This document shows, one piece after another, positions 55,060 through 64,000 of a DNA stretch of 64,000 nt. This DNA comes from Rhodospirillaceae bacterium (lineage in GTDB: Bacteria > Pseudomonadota > Alphaproteobacteria > UBA6615). A model generated the notes under the pieces. That model did no database searches. It saw only the letters and a list, made by a program, of their open reading frames with translations, and was not told the DNA's origin. Made by a program: the position numbers and the translations under genes. Every line of letters begins with the position of its first letter. Position 1 is the first letter of the stretch. The DNA lies in the NCBI GenBank assembly GCA_002713365.1, contig PASR01000008.1, positions 426,215-490,214 of the forward strand, read 5' to 3'.

Positions 55060-55848
55060 TCATATATTAATGTCGATAAACACTGGGGCGTGGTCTGAAG
55101 GTTTTATCCAATCTCTTGCATCGTGAAACACTGTCGCTGATGTTATTTTTTCTTTTAGATTGGGTGTAACCCAAATATGATCTAAACGGCGTCCTCGATT
55201 TGATAGTCTCCAATCTTTAGACCGGTAACTCCACCAAGTGTATAGCTTTTCAGTGTAGGGGATAACGTAACGCACTGCATCAACCCAGTTTTGGCTGTCC
55301 TGTAATTTTTTTAATTTTTCAATTTCTATTATAGTATGGCTAACCACTTTTTGGAGCTGTTTATGAGACCAAACATCGTTTTCGTGGGGAGCGATATTAA
55401 GATCTCCAACTAATATCTTAAGTTTATCAGGGTGTGAGTTTTTTGTACCCCATTCAGTGATTTCATCCAAAAAATTTAATTTATGCTCAAATTTTTTGTT
55501 TGTCTTTGGGTTAGGCTCATCGCCTCCAGCTGGTATGTAAAAATTGTGTATTTCTATACCGTTTATTAATTTGGCACTTATATGACGACAATCATTAAGA
55601 CCGCACCAGTTTTTACTATCCGTTGATACGAAGGGTATTCGTGATAGGATAGCTACACCATTATAAGACTTCATCCCGCGAACATGACGGTGTTCAAATA
55701 AATTTTCAAGCATGTTGTGGGGAAAAAGTTCGTCAACAACCTTGGTTTCCTGCAGACATATAATGTCTGGGTTAACCTCTTTAACAAAACGTTGTATTAA
55801 CCCAGCGCGGAGACGAACAGAGTTAATATTCCAGGTGGCAATCCTCAT
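55060..55848 (-). CDS. xthA: Exodeoxyribonuclease III
   Basis: AP endonuclease / 3'-exonuclease of base-excision repair. Seen: RIATWNINSVRLR, CLQETKVVDELFP with the metal-binding glutamate, VGDLNIAPHENDVW, and WIKPSDHAPVFIDI with catalytic aspartate and histidine. The ATG at 55848 is preferred over an adjacent TTG. 262 aa. Confidence 0.96.
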   Translation of the reverse strand: MRIATWNINSVRLRAGLIQRFVKEVNPDIICLQETKVVDELFPHNMLENLFEHRHVRGMKSYNGVAILSRIPFVSTDSKNWCGLNDCRHISAKLINGIEIHNFYIPAGGDEPNPKTNKKFEHKLNFLDEITEWGTKNSHPDKLKILVGDLNIAPHENDVWSHKQLQKVVSHTIIEIEKLKKLQDSQNWVDAVRYVIPYTEKLYTWWSYRSKDWRLSNRGRRLDHIWVTPNLKEKITSATVFHDARDWIKPSDHAPVFIDINI

Positions 55849-55913
55849 CAAATTATCTCGGTTTTCATGAAAACCTGGCCTTAATGGTTAATGTAATAAT
55901 ATTTATCAAATTT

Positions 55914-56597
55914 TTAACAGACTGTTATGTTGAGTGTATCCAGTCCCTCGATATGAGCACTCATTTTATCACCAGGAACAACTGGTCCTACTCCATCAGG
56001 GGTTCCTGTATAGATTAGGTCTCCAGGAGATAATTCTATTAATTCAGAAAGATTGGCTATTGTTTCTTGAAGATTCCAGATCATTAGTTCAAGATCTGAG
56101 TCTTGTTTTATCTCACCATTTACTTCTAGCCATAACCTTCCTTTAGGAAAATGACCAACTTGTTCTACGGGGTGAATGTCTCCGCACGGTGCTGATTGGT
56201 CAAACCCTTTACCCATATCCCAAGGCCTTCCTTTTTCACGCAAAGCAATTTGTAAGTCGCGACGCGTCATGTCTAGGCCAACCGCGTATCCATAAACATG
56301 GTCAAGAGCCATATCTTCAGATATGTTGCATCCCCCCACCCCAATAGCTGCTACTAATTCACATTCATAATGCAGGTTTGAGGTACAGGGCGGGTATTTT
56401 AATTGAGAGCCATTAGGAATAATTGAATCGGCCGGTTTTGCAAAGTAAAAGGGGGGGTCACGTTCATCACCACCCATTTCACGAATGTGGGCCATATAAT
56501 TACGGCCTACACACATCACTCGTCTGACAGGGAAACGTTTATTTTGATTGGTGACAGCGATAGACACTAATGGAGGCTTTGAAACTACAAATTCCAT
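55914..56597 (-). CDS. Fumarylacetoacetate hydrolase-family protein
   Basis: FAH-fold hydrolase/decarboxylase such as fumarylpyruvate or acylpyruvate hydrolase. Seen: RVMCVGRNYMAHIREM, YFAKPADSIIPNG, and metal ligands in LHYECELVAAIGVGG and YGYAVGLDMTRRDLQ, ending LIYTGTPDGVGPVVPGD. 227 aa. 16 bases from the glutaminase-like gene on the same strand. Confidence 0.9.
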   Translation of the reverse strand: MEFVVSKPPLVSIAVTNQNKRFPVRRVMCVGRNYMAHIREMGGDERDPPFYFAKPADSIIPNGSQLKYPPCTSNLHYECELVAAIGVGGCNISEDMALDHVYGYAVGLDMTRRDLQIALREKGRPWDMGKGFDQSAPCGDIHPVEQVGHFPKGRLWLEVNGEIKQDSDLELMIWNLQETIANLSELIELSPGDLIYTGTPDGVGPVVPGDKMSAHIEGLDTLNITVC

Positions 56598-56613
56598 TTT
56601 TTATTCCTTTTAT

Positions 56614-57426
56614 TTAAATATTGTTTCTATTTTTAGCCCTTGCTTTTGCCGAGGCGCCAAATTCCGCATATAACTCCCTGTTAAAAGTGTGACCAAGCAA
56701 ACGAAACTCTGCATGCCATTGCACTCCAACTAAAAAGTTTTTCGCAGATGGCATAGAAATACCTTCTATTACACCATCATCACTGAGAGCTTCTATCACC
56801 AGCCCTTTGGCTAGTTTATCTACTGCTTGCCCATGTAATGAATTAACCATGATTGATTTTCCATTAATTCCGGCTTTATTTGCTATATTAGCAAAATATC
56901 CACCTGGGGTTAACTTAACAGTGTGTCGGAGTGCAAACCTTTCTTCCATTATGTCCGTTCTGGGCATTCGATGATCATGCTTTCCCTCAACCTCCCAAAG
57001 ATAAGGATAAAGTGTTCCACCTAACGCTACATTAATCTCTTGTATTCCCCTGCAAATTCCTAACAGTGGGACTGCTTGTTGAATAGCTGCTTTTACCATG
57101 GGAAGAGTTGTAGAATCTCTTACTGGGTCACGATAAGTCTCAGGGCGAAATGGAGCACCGCCGTAGTGTTGTGGCTCGATATTGGCCCTGCCGCCCGTCA
57201 GAATTATACCGTCTAGCCGCTCTATTAATTCATTAATAGAATATAAATCGTCACCGGCTATCTGCGAAAATGATGGAAGAATTACAGGCATGCCTCCGAA
57301 AGCTTCTACTACGCTGTACACATACTTATGACCAGCTGACTGAACATCAAAACCATTAAAATCTTTGAGCTCTCCTGATACCCCAATAAGAGGCCTAGGA
57401 TTTCTAATTTTATTAGTATGAGGCAT
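56614..57426 (-). CDS. Class I glutamine amidotransferase-like hydrolase (PuuD family)
   Basis: Gamma-glutamyl-gamma-aminobutyrate hydrolase-type protein. Seen: nucleophile C125 in LLGICRGIQEINVALGG, catalytic H238/E240 in GVQWHAEF (HPEW-type), and TGGRANIEPQHY. 270 aa. Putrescine-pathway partners (PuuA/B/C) are not in the window, so a polyamine role is unproven; might process other gamma-glutamyl compounds. Confidence 0.87.
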   Translation of the reverse strand: MPHTNKIRNPRPLIGVSGELKDFNGFDVQSAGHKYVYSVVEAFGGMPVILPSFSQIAGDDLYSINELIERLDGIILTGGRANIEPQHYGGAPFRPETYRDPVRDSTTLPMVKAAIQQAVPLLGICRGIQEINVALGGTLYPYLWEVEGKHDHRMPRTDIMEERFALRHTVKLTPGGYFANIANKAGINGKSIMVNSLHGQAVDKLAKGLVIEALSDDGVIEGISMPSAKNFLVGVQWHAEFRLLGHTFNRELYAEFGASAKARAKNRNNI

Positions 57427-57478
57427 AATTATTATCCAGTTACTTGCTTTTTAGCATCTAGTTATGATGCTTCATAGC

Positions 57479-58117
57479 TTAATCGCTGCCCTCTATAGTA
57501 ATATTGGGTGTAGGGTCAATTAAGGAAAATAATTCCTTATCAATAGCGATACCAAATTTAGAACTTTGAAGCGCAATGTCGATTTTATTCCCTTGGATAT
57601 CCCTGATTTGCCATTTAGCTAATCTCAGGGGCTCGTCTTCAAATGTTAAGGTTACAGAACCTATGTTTGGGGCTGCAGTCTTTTGTAGGGTTATCCGCAT
57701 GGAAGCCGGGCCATGTTCAAAGTTGGTGATTATTATTTCTTGTGACAGATTAATTTTTTCTTTCAGAAGAAAAAATATTGGTGTTTCACTTACTGGAAGA
57801 TAACTAGTCTGTAGTAGATCTTTATCATGGTACATTAACGTTGAACCCTTAGCCACCATTAACACAGGTGTCGGGGGGTCATATTCGATTCGCATTGCAT
57901 TAGGCCGGCTTAATAAAATACGCCCTTCTACTACACCTTCTCTGGAAAATTGTATAAATCGACTATCCAGGGTGGTTAATTTGTTTAAGTACGTTTCTAT
58001 TCTATTTAGATCTGACCTCGTTGCTTCATCTATCGTAAACTTTGTCTCAGCCTTAGAGGTGTGGATGTTGATAATTAGAAAACAAATAAATAAGAGTGAT
58101 GTTCCATATTTTCTCAT
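57479..58117 (-). CDS. lolA: Outer-membrane lipoprotein carrier LolA
   Basis: Periplasmic chaperone that ferries lipoproteins from LolCDE to LolB. Seen: signal peptide MRKYGTSLLFICFLIINIHTSKA, then IETYLNKLTTLDSRFIQFSREGVVEGRILLSRPNAMRIEYDPPTPVLMVAKGS, and the C-terminal VTLTFEDEPLRLAKWQIRDIQGN. The ATG at 58117 begins the signal peptide; a start at 58156 would add an unsupported segment. 212 aa. Downstream of ftsK. Confidence 0.93.
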   Translation of the reverse strand: MRKYGTSLLFICFLIINIHTSKAETKFTIDEATRSDLNRIETYLNKLTTLDSRFIQFSREGVVEGRILLSRPNAMRIEYDPPTPVLMVAKGSTLMYHDKDLLQTSYLPVSETPIFFLLKEKINLSQEIIITNFEHGPASMRITLQKTAAPNIGSVTLTFEDEPLRLAKWQIRDIQGNKIDIALQSSKFGIAIDKELFSLIDPTPNITIEGSD

Positions 58118-58191
58118 AGAAATAAAATAATACAAAAATAAAATTTTTGCGAGCATACAAAACAGCTATTTTAGTTTTATGGCTGTTTTAA

Positions 58192-60633
58192 TTATTCACC
58201 ACTATGGTCCGCTACGAGTACTTCTCTTCGTCCAACGTGATTAGCAGTGCTGACAACACCTTGTTTTTCCATTTGCTCAATAATTCGTGCGGCACGATTA
58301 TATCCTATTTGAAGGTGTCTTTGTACGAAACTTGTGGAGGCCTTTTGCTCTCGAGCAACTAGCGCAACAGCTTGGTCATATAACTTATCATTAGAATTAC
58401 TTTCTGTGGAATCGAACCCCGGAATTCCATTAGCAACATCTACATCTTCCGTAACGTCGTCGAGATAGTCTGGTTCTCCCTGAGACTTTATAAATGAAAC
58501 TAATGATTCCACTTCTACATCGGAAACAAAAGGTCCATGGACTCGAGTAATTTTTCCACCTCCCGCCATGTATAGCATGTCACCATGTCCCAGCAATTGC
58601 TCAGCTCCTTGGTCGCCAAGAATAGTTCGGCTGTCTATTTTTGTGGTTACTTGAAAACTGATACGTGTCGGTAAATTGGCCTTAATTGTTCCAGTTATAA
58701 CGTCAACGGAAGGTCGTTGTGTGGCTAAGATAAGATGTATGCCAGCTGCACGTGCCATTTGTGCTAAGCGCTGTACGGCAGCTTCGACTTCTTTACCTGC
58801 CACCAACATAAGGTCTGCCATTTCGTCCACTACAACTACGATAAAAGGCAGAGGGACCATATCGAACGGTTGTTCTTCAAAAACGGGTTTACCGCTTTCT
58901 ACATCGAAGCCGGTTTGAACCTTTCTTGATAGGATTTCCCCCTTTTTTCGTGCTTGCTCAATACGTTGGTTATAGCCAGCTATGTTCCTTACCCCAAGTT
59001 TAGACATAGAACGATATCTATTTTCCATTTCTCTGGTGACCCACTTAAGTGCTACAACTGCTTTTTTAGGTTCCGTTACTACTGGGGCAAGCAAATGAGG
59101 TATTCCATCATAAACTGATAACTCAAGCATTTTGGGGTCAATCATAATAAATCTGCACTCCTCGGGTTGCACCCTATAGAGAAGTGAGGCGATCATGGCA
59201 TTTATTCCAACTGATTTTCCAGAGCCAGTAGTGCCTGCAATCAGTAAGTGTGGCATACGAGCTAGATCAACCATAACTGGCTCGCCGCCAATATTCTTAC
59301 CTAGTGCTAAAGTTAGATCACCTGATTTTTTTTCGAATGAAGACGATGCAAGAAGTTCACGGAGACCAACGTGTTCGCGACTGGCATTTGGTAGTTCAAT
59401 ACCTATAACATTTCGTCCCGGCACGACAGCGATACGAACAGAAACGGCACTCATTGATCTAGCAATGTCATCAGCTAAACCTATTACTCTACTTGTTTTA
59501 GTACCTGGTGCTGGCTCTAGTTCATAAAGAGTAACTACTGGCCCTGGTCTGACATGCACAATTTCACCATAAACACCGAAGTCTTCTAAAACAGATTCAA
59601 GTACACGCGCATTTTGCTCTAATGCTTCCTCACTAATTTGGCTAGAGGCATTCGTAGTCTGACTAGTCTCTGTTAGTAAATCCAAAGAAGGTAATTCATA
59701 GCCTTCGCCTGGAGCTAGAAGCTCAAGTCTAGCCTGTCTATCTGTTAATGCTTGTTGACTAGGTTTTAGTGTTTTAGAACGAGGAGCAACCCGTGTTATC
59801 TTTGATGTGGAAACAATCTCGGGTTCTTTTTGTGCGGCTGAACCTTTAACCCTTGGAGCTCTAATTGGTTGTGGTTCCTGACGAGTCTTTATTGTTTTTT
59901 TAGAAGTGGGCATAAATCCAATATTTTTCCCCCTAGCCAGCATTAATGGCTTTCTTATGGTCCATGAAAAAATATGCTTAAATATATTTATTATGAACCT
60001 TACAATATTTGGTAATTTTCGCCAGTCACTCCAGTTTAAAGCTAGAGCGCTTAAAAAACTTATGATAGCTATTATACTGGAGCCTATGCCTAAAAAATGT
60101 TGAGGAATATTGTTAATAGCAGTTATATTTGAAGTTAGATTATAGGCTAGATAACCAAAAGTTCCTCCCAGTCCGGAATGTAAATGTAATGGCCAAAATT
60201 TAGGGGTGGCAAGATAGTTAAGGCTATATGAGGTCATTATGATTGAAAGTAACAAGGCAAGAAGTCGCCAGCCCACGTGATGTAATGGCTGATGCCTCAG
60301 CAGTTTTACGCCCCAAGTCAGGGCAATAAGTGATAGTAAAATTGAGGGTAGGCCAAAATACTGAAGAGCTAAGTCGGATATGGCTGCTCCATAAACTCCC
60401 ATTATATTTTTAACGGGGCCGTCACCTGAGCTATTAATAGATGGGTCAAGACTATTATAATCTGCTATAGATATTGCGAATGCGATTCCCAAAGATAATA
60501 ATAAAACCCCTAGGAGTTCTGAAAAGCGTCGTCTTAAAAAATTTCGCAAGGGTTCTGGTAAAATTGAAATTTGACTTGAAACTCCGCGAACAAATCTGCC
60601 GCGTATTTGTCCATTATCTACTCTAGCAATCAT
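58192..60633 (-). CDS. ftsK: DNA translocase FtsK
   Basis: Septal DNA pump for chromosome-dimer resolution and division. Seen: four to five N-terminal membrane helices within the first 190 residues, a short Pro-rich linker (about 230-320), then the motor with LIAGTTGSGKSVGINAMI (Walker A, about 473-484), VVVVDEMADLMLV (Walker B), and the C-terminal gamma winged-helix domain (QRHLQIGYNRAARIIEQME). 813 aa. Overall length is typical for alphaproteobacteria. Confidence 0.97.
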   Translation of the reverse strand: MIARVDNGQIRGRFVRGVSSQISILPEPLRNFLRRRFSELLGVLLLSLGIAFAISIADYNSLDPSINSSGDGPVKNIMGVYGAAISDLALQYFGLPSILLSLIALTWGVKLLRHQPLHHVGWRLLALLLSIIMTSYSLNYLATPKFWPLHLHSGLGGTFGYLAYNLTSNITAINNIPQHFLGIGSSIIAIISFLSALALNWSDWRKLPNIVRFIINIFKHIFSWTIRKPLMLARGKNIGFMPTSKKTIKTRQEPQPIRAPRVKGSAAQKEPEIVSTSKITRVAPRSKTLKPSQQALTDRQARLELLAPGEGYELPSLDLLTETSQTTNASSQISEEALEQNARVLESVLEDFGVYGEIVHVRPGPVVTLYELEPAPGTKTSRVIGLADDIARSMSAVSVRIAVVPGRNVIGIELPNASREHVGLRELLASSSFEKKSGDLTLALGKNIGGEPVMVDLARMPHLLIAGTTGSGKSVGINAMIASLLYRVQPEECRFIMIDPKMLELSVYDGIPHLLAPVVTEPKKAVVALKWVTREMENRYRSMSKLGVRNIAGYNQRIEQARKKGEILSRKVQTGFDVESGKPVFEEQPFDMVPLPFIVVVVDEMADLMLVAGKEVEAAVQRLAQMARAAGIHLILATQRPSVDVITGTIKANLPTRISFQVTTKIDSRTILGDQGAEQLLGHGDMLYMAGGGKITRVHGPFVSDVEVESLVSFIKSQGEPDYLDDVTEDVDVANGIPGFDSTESNSNDKLYDQAVALVAREQKASTSFVQRHLQIGYNRAARIIEQMEKQGVVSTANHVGRREVLVADHSGE

Positions 60634-60656
60634 GGCTCGTCTGTCCCTTCTTTATG

Positions 60657-61853
60657 CTATTTTGTTAGAGTTTCATGTATTTGCGTAATTGCATTTCTCG
60701 TGGTGTCTAGATCATGAACGAGAGCCACCCGAATAAACTGTTTGCCTGGATTTGACCCATTAGCATCTTCTTTTGCTAAAAATTCACCAGGTAAAACTCT
60801 AATTCCTGAATGTTTCCATAATTTTTTAGCAGCAGTGGCTCCATCACCTACGTTTAGCCACAGATAGAATCCTCCACCTGGTCGTTTAGCCCCCAAGTCT
60901 CCATTTAGGATTTCCAGTGCAGAATCAAATTTTTTACGATAAAGATCCCGGCTTTTCTTAACATGTTCTTCATCTTTCCATAAAGCTTCTGATGCTCTCA
61001 TGATTGGTAAGGGAATTTGGGCGCCTCCATACTGACGCAAACGTAAAAACTTTTTTATTAAATTTGAGTCACCAGCAACAAAACCTGATCTTAGACCTGG
61101 AGCGTTTGATCGCTTACTAAGGCTATGGAACACCAATATATTTTGACATTTGTTCGCGAGCTCTTTGCAAGCAGATAGACCACCAGGTGGAGCTCTTTCA
61201 GTGTAAATTTCTGAATAGCACTCGTCTATCGCCAGAATGAAGTCATATTTTTGTGCTAATTTAGCAGCATGCACTAAAAACTCTTTATCAGCTGTTGAAC
61301 CTTGTGGGTTTGCCGGACTGTTTATGTAAGCTAGGGCTGTCCGCTCAAGTATTTTTGGTTCAATTGCAGAAAAATCTGGTTGAAAACCCGTTTCTGGCCC
61401 TGCGGGTAATAAAATAACTTTGGATCTCGCCATCTCTGCGGCGCCCATATAAACTTGGTAAAATGGGTTGGGCATTAAGACGAATGGTTTGAAACCCATT
61501 TTTTTCTCAGGCACTGCTAAAAGCGCTGCCATAAATAGGGCTTCTCTTGTTCCGGATACCACCGCAATATTTTGTTCTGGATCTATTAGGCTTGTTGGCA
61601 GTTTGTAACGATTTATGAGCCAATCAGATATAGCTAAACGCAGATTATCAGTGCCATTGGGGGGAGGGTACTTGCCCCAATCATCCATATTTTCTACTAG
61701 AATATTTTTAATAAACTCGGGCGCAGGGTGTTTCGGTTCACCTATTTGCATATATACGGGTGTTATATTCGCAGGAGGCTCTATATCAAACAATAGCTCC
61801 CTCAAGCGGTCGAATGGGTAATCAGTTAGTTTATCAAGTATGTCATTATGCAT
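60657..61853 (-). CDS. Class I/II aminotransferase, DapC-type
   Basis: PLP-dependent aminotransferase, most similar in pattern to proteobacterial succinyldiaminopimelate aminotransferases (DapC), which act in lysine/peptidoglycan precursor synthesis. Seen: PVYMQIGEPKHPAPEFI, YPPPNGTDNLRLAI, SPANPQGSTADKEFL, DECYSEIYTE, PLP lysine in VFHSLSKRSNAPGLRSGF, and FYLWLNVGDG. 398 aa. The ftsK neighbour agrees with alphaproteobacterial order. DapC versus other aminotransferases is not settled. Confidence 0.82.
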   Translation of the reverse strand: MHNDILDKLTDYPFDRLRELLFDIEPPANITPVYMQIGEPKHPAPEFIKNILVENMDDWGKYPPPNGTDNLRLAISDWLINRYKLPTSLIDPEQNIAVVSGTREALFMAALLAVPEKKMGFKPFVLMPNPFYQVYMGAAEMARSKVILLPAGPETGFQPDFSAIEPKILERTALAYINSPANPQGSTADKEFLVHAAKLAQKYDFILAIDECYSEIYTERAPPGGLSACKELANKCQNILVFHSLSKRSNAPGLRSGFVAGDSNLIKKFLRLRQYGGAQIPLPIMRASEALWKDEEHVKKSRDLYRKKFDSALEILNGDLGAKRPGGGFYLWLNVGDGATAAKKLWKHSGIRVLPGEFLAKEDANGSNPGKQFIRVALVHDLDTTRNAITQIHETLTK

Positions 61854-62040
61854 TGGCTAATCGACTATGGTTTGCCAAGATTATAGCAAAGAAAATATAA
61901 AATCATATAAGACTCAGAGTGTTGTAGCCATATTTTAAGATTTGACTCAAGCATAATTGTTGTTTTTCCAATTTATTTTTTGCTTCATATTTGCGTTTAT
62001 TGTTACCCTGGGCTTAAAAAGTTAAGAATTTTATTGATTA
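61854..62040 (-). promoter_or_regulatory. Upstream region of the aminotransferase-ftsK-lolA run
   Basis: 187 AT-rich bases between the amtB terminator and the aminotransferase start. Probably holds its promoter; no clear promoter boxes, operator or RNA gene was seen. Confidence 0.3.
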
Positions 62041-62082
62041 AAGCAAAAATTAAGCCCGGCTAGTTAAGAAGAGCCGGGCTTA
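62041..62082 (-). terminator. Intrinsic terminator downstream of amtB
   Basis: TAAGCCCGGCT (62051-62061) pairs with AGCCGGGCTTA (62072-62082), an 11-bp perfect stem with a 10-base loop. On the minus strand it is followed by a U-rich stretch (ATTTTTGC). It lies about 93 bases after the amtB stop. Confidence 0.9.
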
Positions 62083-62175
62083 GGTTTGGAGATGCTTATC
62101 CTTAAGTGTATTGAATAATTTCCCCTATTATCTATGATCTAATAAAGACCTATATATTTTAAGTTTCTAACTACA

Positions 62176-63480
62176 TTATAGATTGTGGTATCCACGTTCA
62201 CCGTGCATCGCCAGATCTAGGCCCTGTTCTTCATCATCCTCACTCACCCTGAACCTAACAAAGGTAGATAATACTTTTACTAATATCCAGGTTATTAAGG
62301 CTGCCCAAATAACGACTGCTAACACACCGTAGGCTTGAACACCAAGTTGACTCGCGACCGTTTGCCCCTCTGCCAACCCAACACCGCCTAGGCTAGTGGT
62401 TACGAATATAGCAGCTAGTAAAGTACCTAGGGCTCCTCCTACGCCGTGAACAGCAAACACATCAAGTGAGTCATCAATATTGAATTTTTTCTTTACCATT
62501 TGTGTGACCGTAAAACATAGTACTCCACCTGCGAGCCCGAGTATTAGACCGCCAACAGGGCCAACAGACCCAGAAGCTGGAGTAATTGTTGCTAAACCAG
62601 CCACCATTCCGGTAACCGCACCAATGAGGCTTGCCTTTCTATAAAGCATGAGTTCTACGGAGGACCAGGCTATGGCTCCAGCGGCAGCAGAAATATGTGT
62701 TACTGTCATAGCCATTCCTGCAGAACCATCAGCGGCCAACGCCGAGCCGCCATTAAAGCCAAACCACCCTACCCAAAGCATAGCAGCTCCAATCATGGTC
62801 ATGCCAGGATTGTGTGGTGGTTGTAGATCATTAGGGAATCCTTTTCTGCTTCCTAGCATAATGGCTAGGACTAGCGCTGACACCCCGGCCGTAACGTGGA
62901 CAACTATGCCGCCAGCAAAATCAATTACTCCTTTATCGGCTAGGAAACCGCCGCCCCAGACCCAGTGCACGACTGGCGCGTAAACAAGTAGCACCCAAAA
63001 CACTGAAAATATAATAACGAAAGAAAATTGTATTCTTTCTACAAATGCCCCAACTATTAAAGCAGGAGTAATGATGGCAAAGGTCATCTGAAATGTGAAG
63101 AATAGGGATTCTGGAATAGATCCGGATAAAGTGTCAAAACTAACACCCGATAAGAATGATTTACCAAGACCGCCCCACACTAGATTTCCTGAACCGCCGT
63201 CCCCAAATGCTATTGAGTAACCTGCAATAAGCCAAACAATTGACATAACACATGCAATAGCAAAACAGTTCATCAGAACAGAAACAACGTTTTGTGCTCT
63301 AACAAGACCTGCGTAAAACAAGGCTAAGCCGGGTAGTGTCATAAAAAGTACAAGAGCTGTTGCTGTTAGTATCCAGGCGGTGTCACCGCTGCCAAGACTA
63401 CTTTCCTGTGCGAAGGCTGGCACTGAACTAGTAAGCACTGCCATAGCTGTAGCAGCTGTGTAAAATATAGTTTTAAACAT
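62176..63480 (-). CDS. amtB: Ammonium transporter AmtB
   Basis: Trimeric inner-membrane ammonium channel with about 11 helices. Seen: cleavable signal peptide MFKTIFYTAATAMAVLTSSVPAFA, then GDTAWILTATALVLFMTLPGLALFYAGLVRAQN, the twin-histidine pore (H in VVHWVWGGG and in FAVHGVGGALG), and a short cytosolic C-terminus where GlnK binds. 434 aa. Preceded by glnK (30-base gap) as one operon. Confidence 0.96.
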   Translation of the reverse strand: MFKTIFYTAATAMAVLTSSVPAFAQESSLGSGDTAWILTATALVLFMTLPGLALFYAGLVRAQNVVSVLMNCFAIACVMSIVWLIAGYSIAFGDGGSGNLVWGGLGKSFLSGVSFDTLSGSIPESLFFTFQMTFAIITPALIVGAFVERIQFSFVIIFSVFWVLLVYAPVVHWVWGGGFLADKGVIDFAGGIVVHVTAGVSALVLAIMLGSRKGFPNDLQPPHNPGMTMIGAAMLWVGWFGFNGGSALAADGSAGMAMTVTHISAAAGAIAWSSVELMLYRKASLIGAVTGMVAGLATITPASGSVGPVGGLILGLAGGVLCFTVTQMVKKKFNIDDSLDVFAVHGVGGALGTLLAAIFVTTSLGGVGLAEGQTVASQLGVQAYGVLAVVIWAALITWILVKVLSTFVRFRVSEDDEEQGLDLAMHGERGYHNL

Positions 63481-63510
63481 TTTATTCTTCCTTTTTTCTT
63501 GCGCTTGGTT

Positions 63511-63951
<441 letters not shown>

Positions 63952-64000
63952 CTATTAAAAAATTAAGGCTTATATTACATTTTTATTAAATGATTAATAT

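Noticed and set aside
57453..57471. Hairpin AGCATC-TAGTTAT-GATGCT between lolA and the glutaminase gene as a terminator
   Set aside because: On the minus strand it is followed by A residues, not a U-run, and the stem is only 6 bp.

Overview
The window is a chromosomal segment of an AT-rich alphaproteobacterium. The gene order is typical of the class: a his cluster, hslVU, Smr/MltA/Tim44, fxsA, secB, dnaQ, coaE, aroE, maf and the PPDK regulator on one side of an AT-rich gap, then hemE, hemH, hemJ, rho, mnmE, mnmG, rsmG, parA, parB, holA, lptE, leuS and a DUF3576 lipoprotein on the other. The porin, the DUF3576 lipoprotein, the Tim44-like protein and the RibB-like/RibA fusion fit a free-living, possibly marine, Rhodospirillales-like lineage. 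Class is secure; order and genus are inference. No tRNA, rRNA, IS element, prophage or CRISPR array was seen.

Layout. 1-7 kb: rdgB, hemW, an LpoA-like lipoprotein, rsmI, a BON lipoprotein, a SirB1-type protein and gshB, ended by a terminator shared with the next block. 7-13.6 kb (minus strand): the his cluster hisB-DUF2628-hisH-GNAT-hisA-hisF-hisE-hinT, continuing at short spacing into a TauD-type dioxygenase, a cupin and a VOC protein. 13.8-16.6 kb: hslV-hslU and a cyclase-family hydrolase. 16.6-22.1 kb (minus): Smr protein, lutCBA (lutC split by an in-frame TAG), mltA and a Tim44-like gene. 22.3-27.1 kb: fxsA, secB, then dnaQ, coaE, aroE, maf and the PPDK regulatory protein.

27.15-27.6 kb is the predicted replication origin: about 450 bp, gene-free, very AT-rich, with near-consensus DnaA boxes and an 11-bp repeat, next to hemE. 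Flanking genes point away from it on both sides. Two parS palindromes lie inside rsmG, just before parA-parB and about 12 kb from the predicted origin, the usual arrangement for chromosome segregation.

31.6-35.5 kb: a DksA/TraR zinc-finger protein, a quinone oxidoreductase, a DNA-alkyl repair protein and a DUF255 protein. 41-49 kb: holA, lptE, leuS, the DUF3576 lipoprotein, a porin with a structured 5' leader and strong terminator, and a JmjC-like cupin. 49-64 kb: YggS, a YkuD transpeptidase, ribA, an orphan response regulator, an MFS transporter, a small membrane protein, a deacetylase-like protein, xthA, an FAH-family hydrolase, a class I glutaminase, lolA, ftsK, a DapC-type aminotransferase, and glnK-amtB with a possible sigma-54 promoter and a terminator.

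Most of the window is conserved core genome. The items most worth a second look are the in-frame amber codon in lutC, the parS sites inside rsmG, the predicted origin and its repeats, the folded porin leader, and the VOC/cupin/TauD trio downstream of the his genes. No clearly new defence or mobile system was found.
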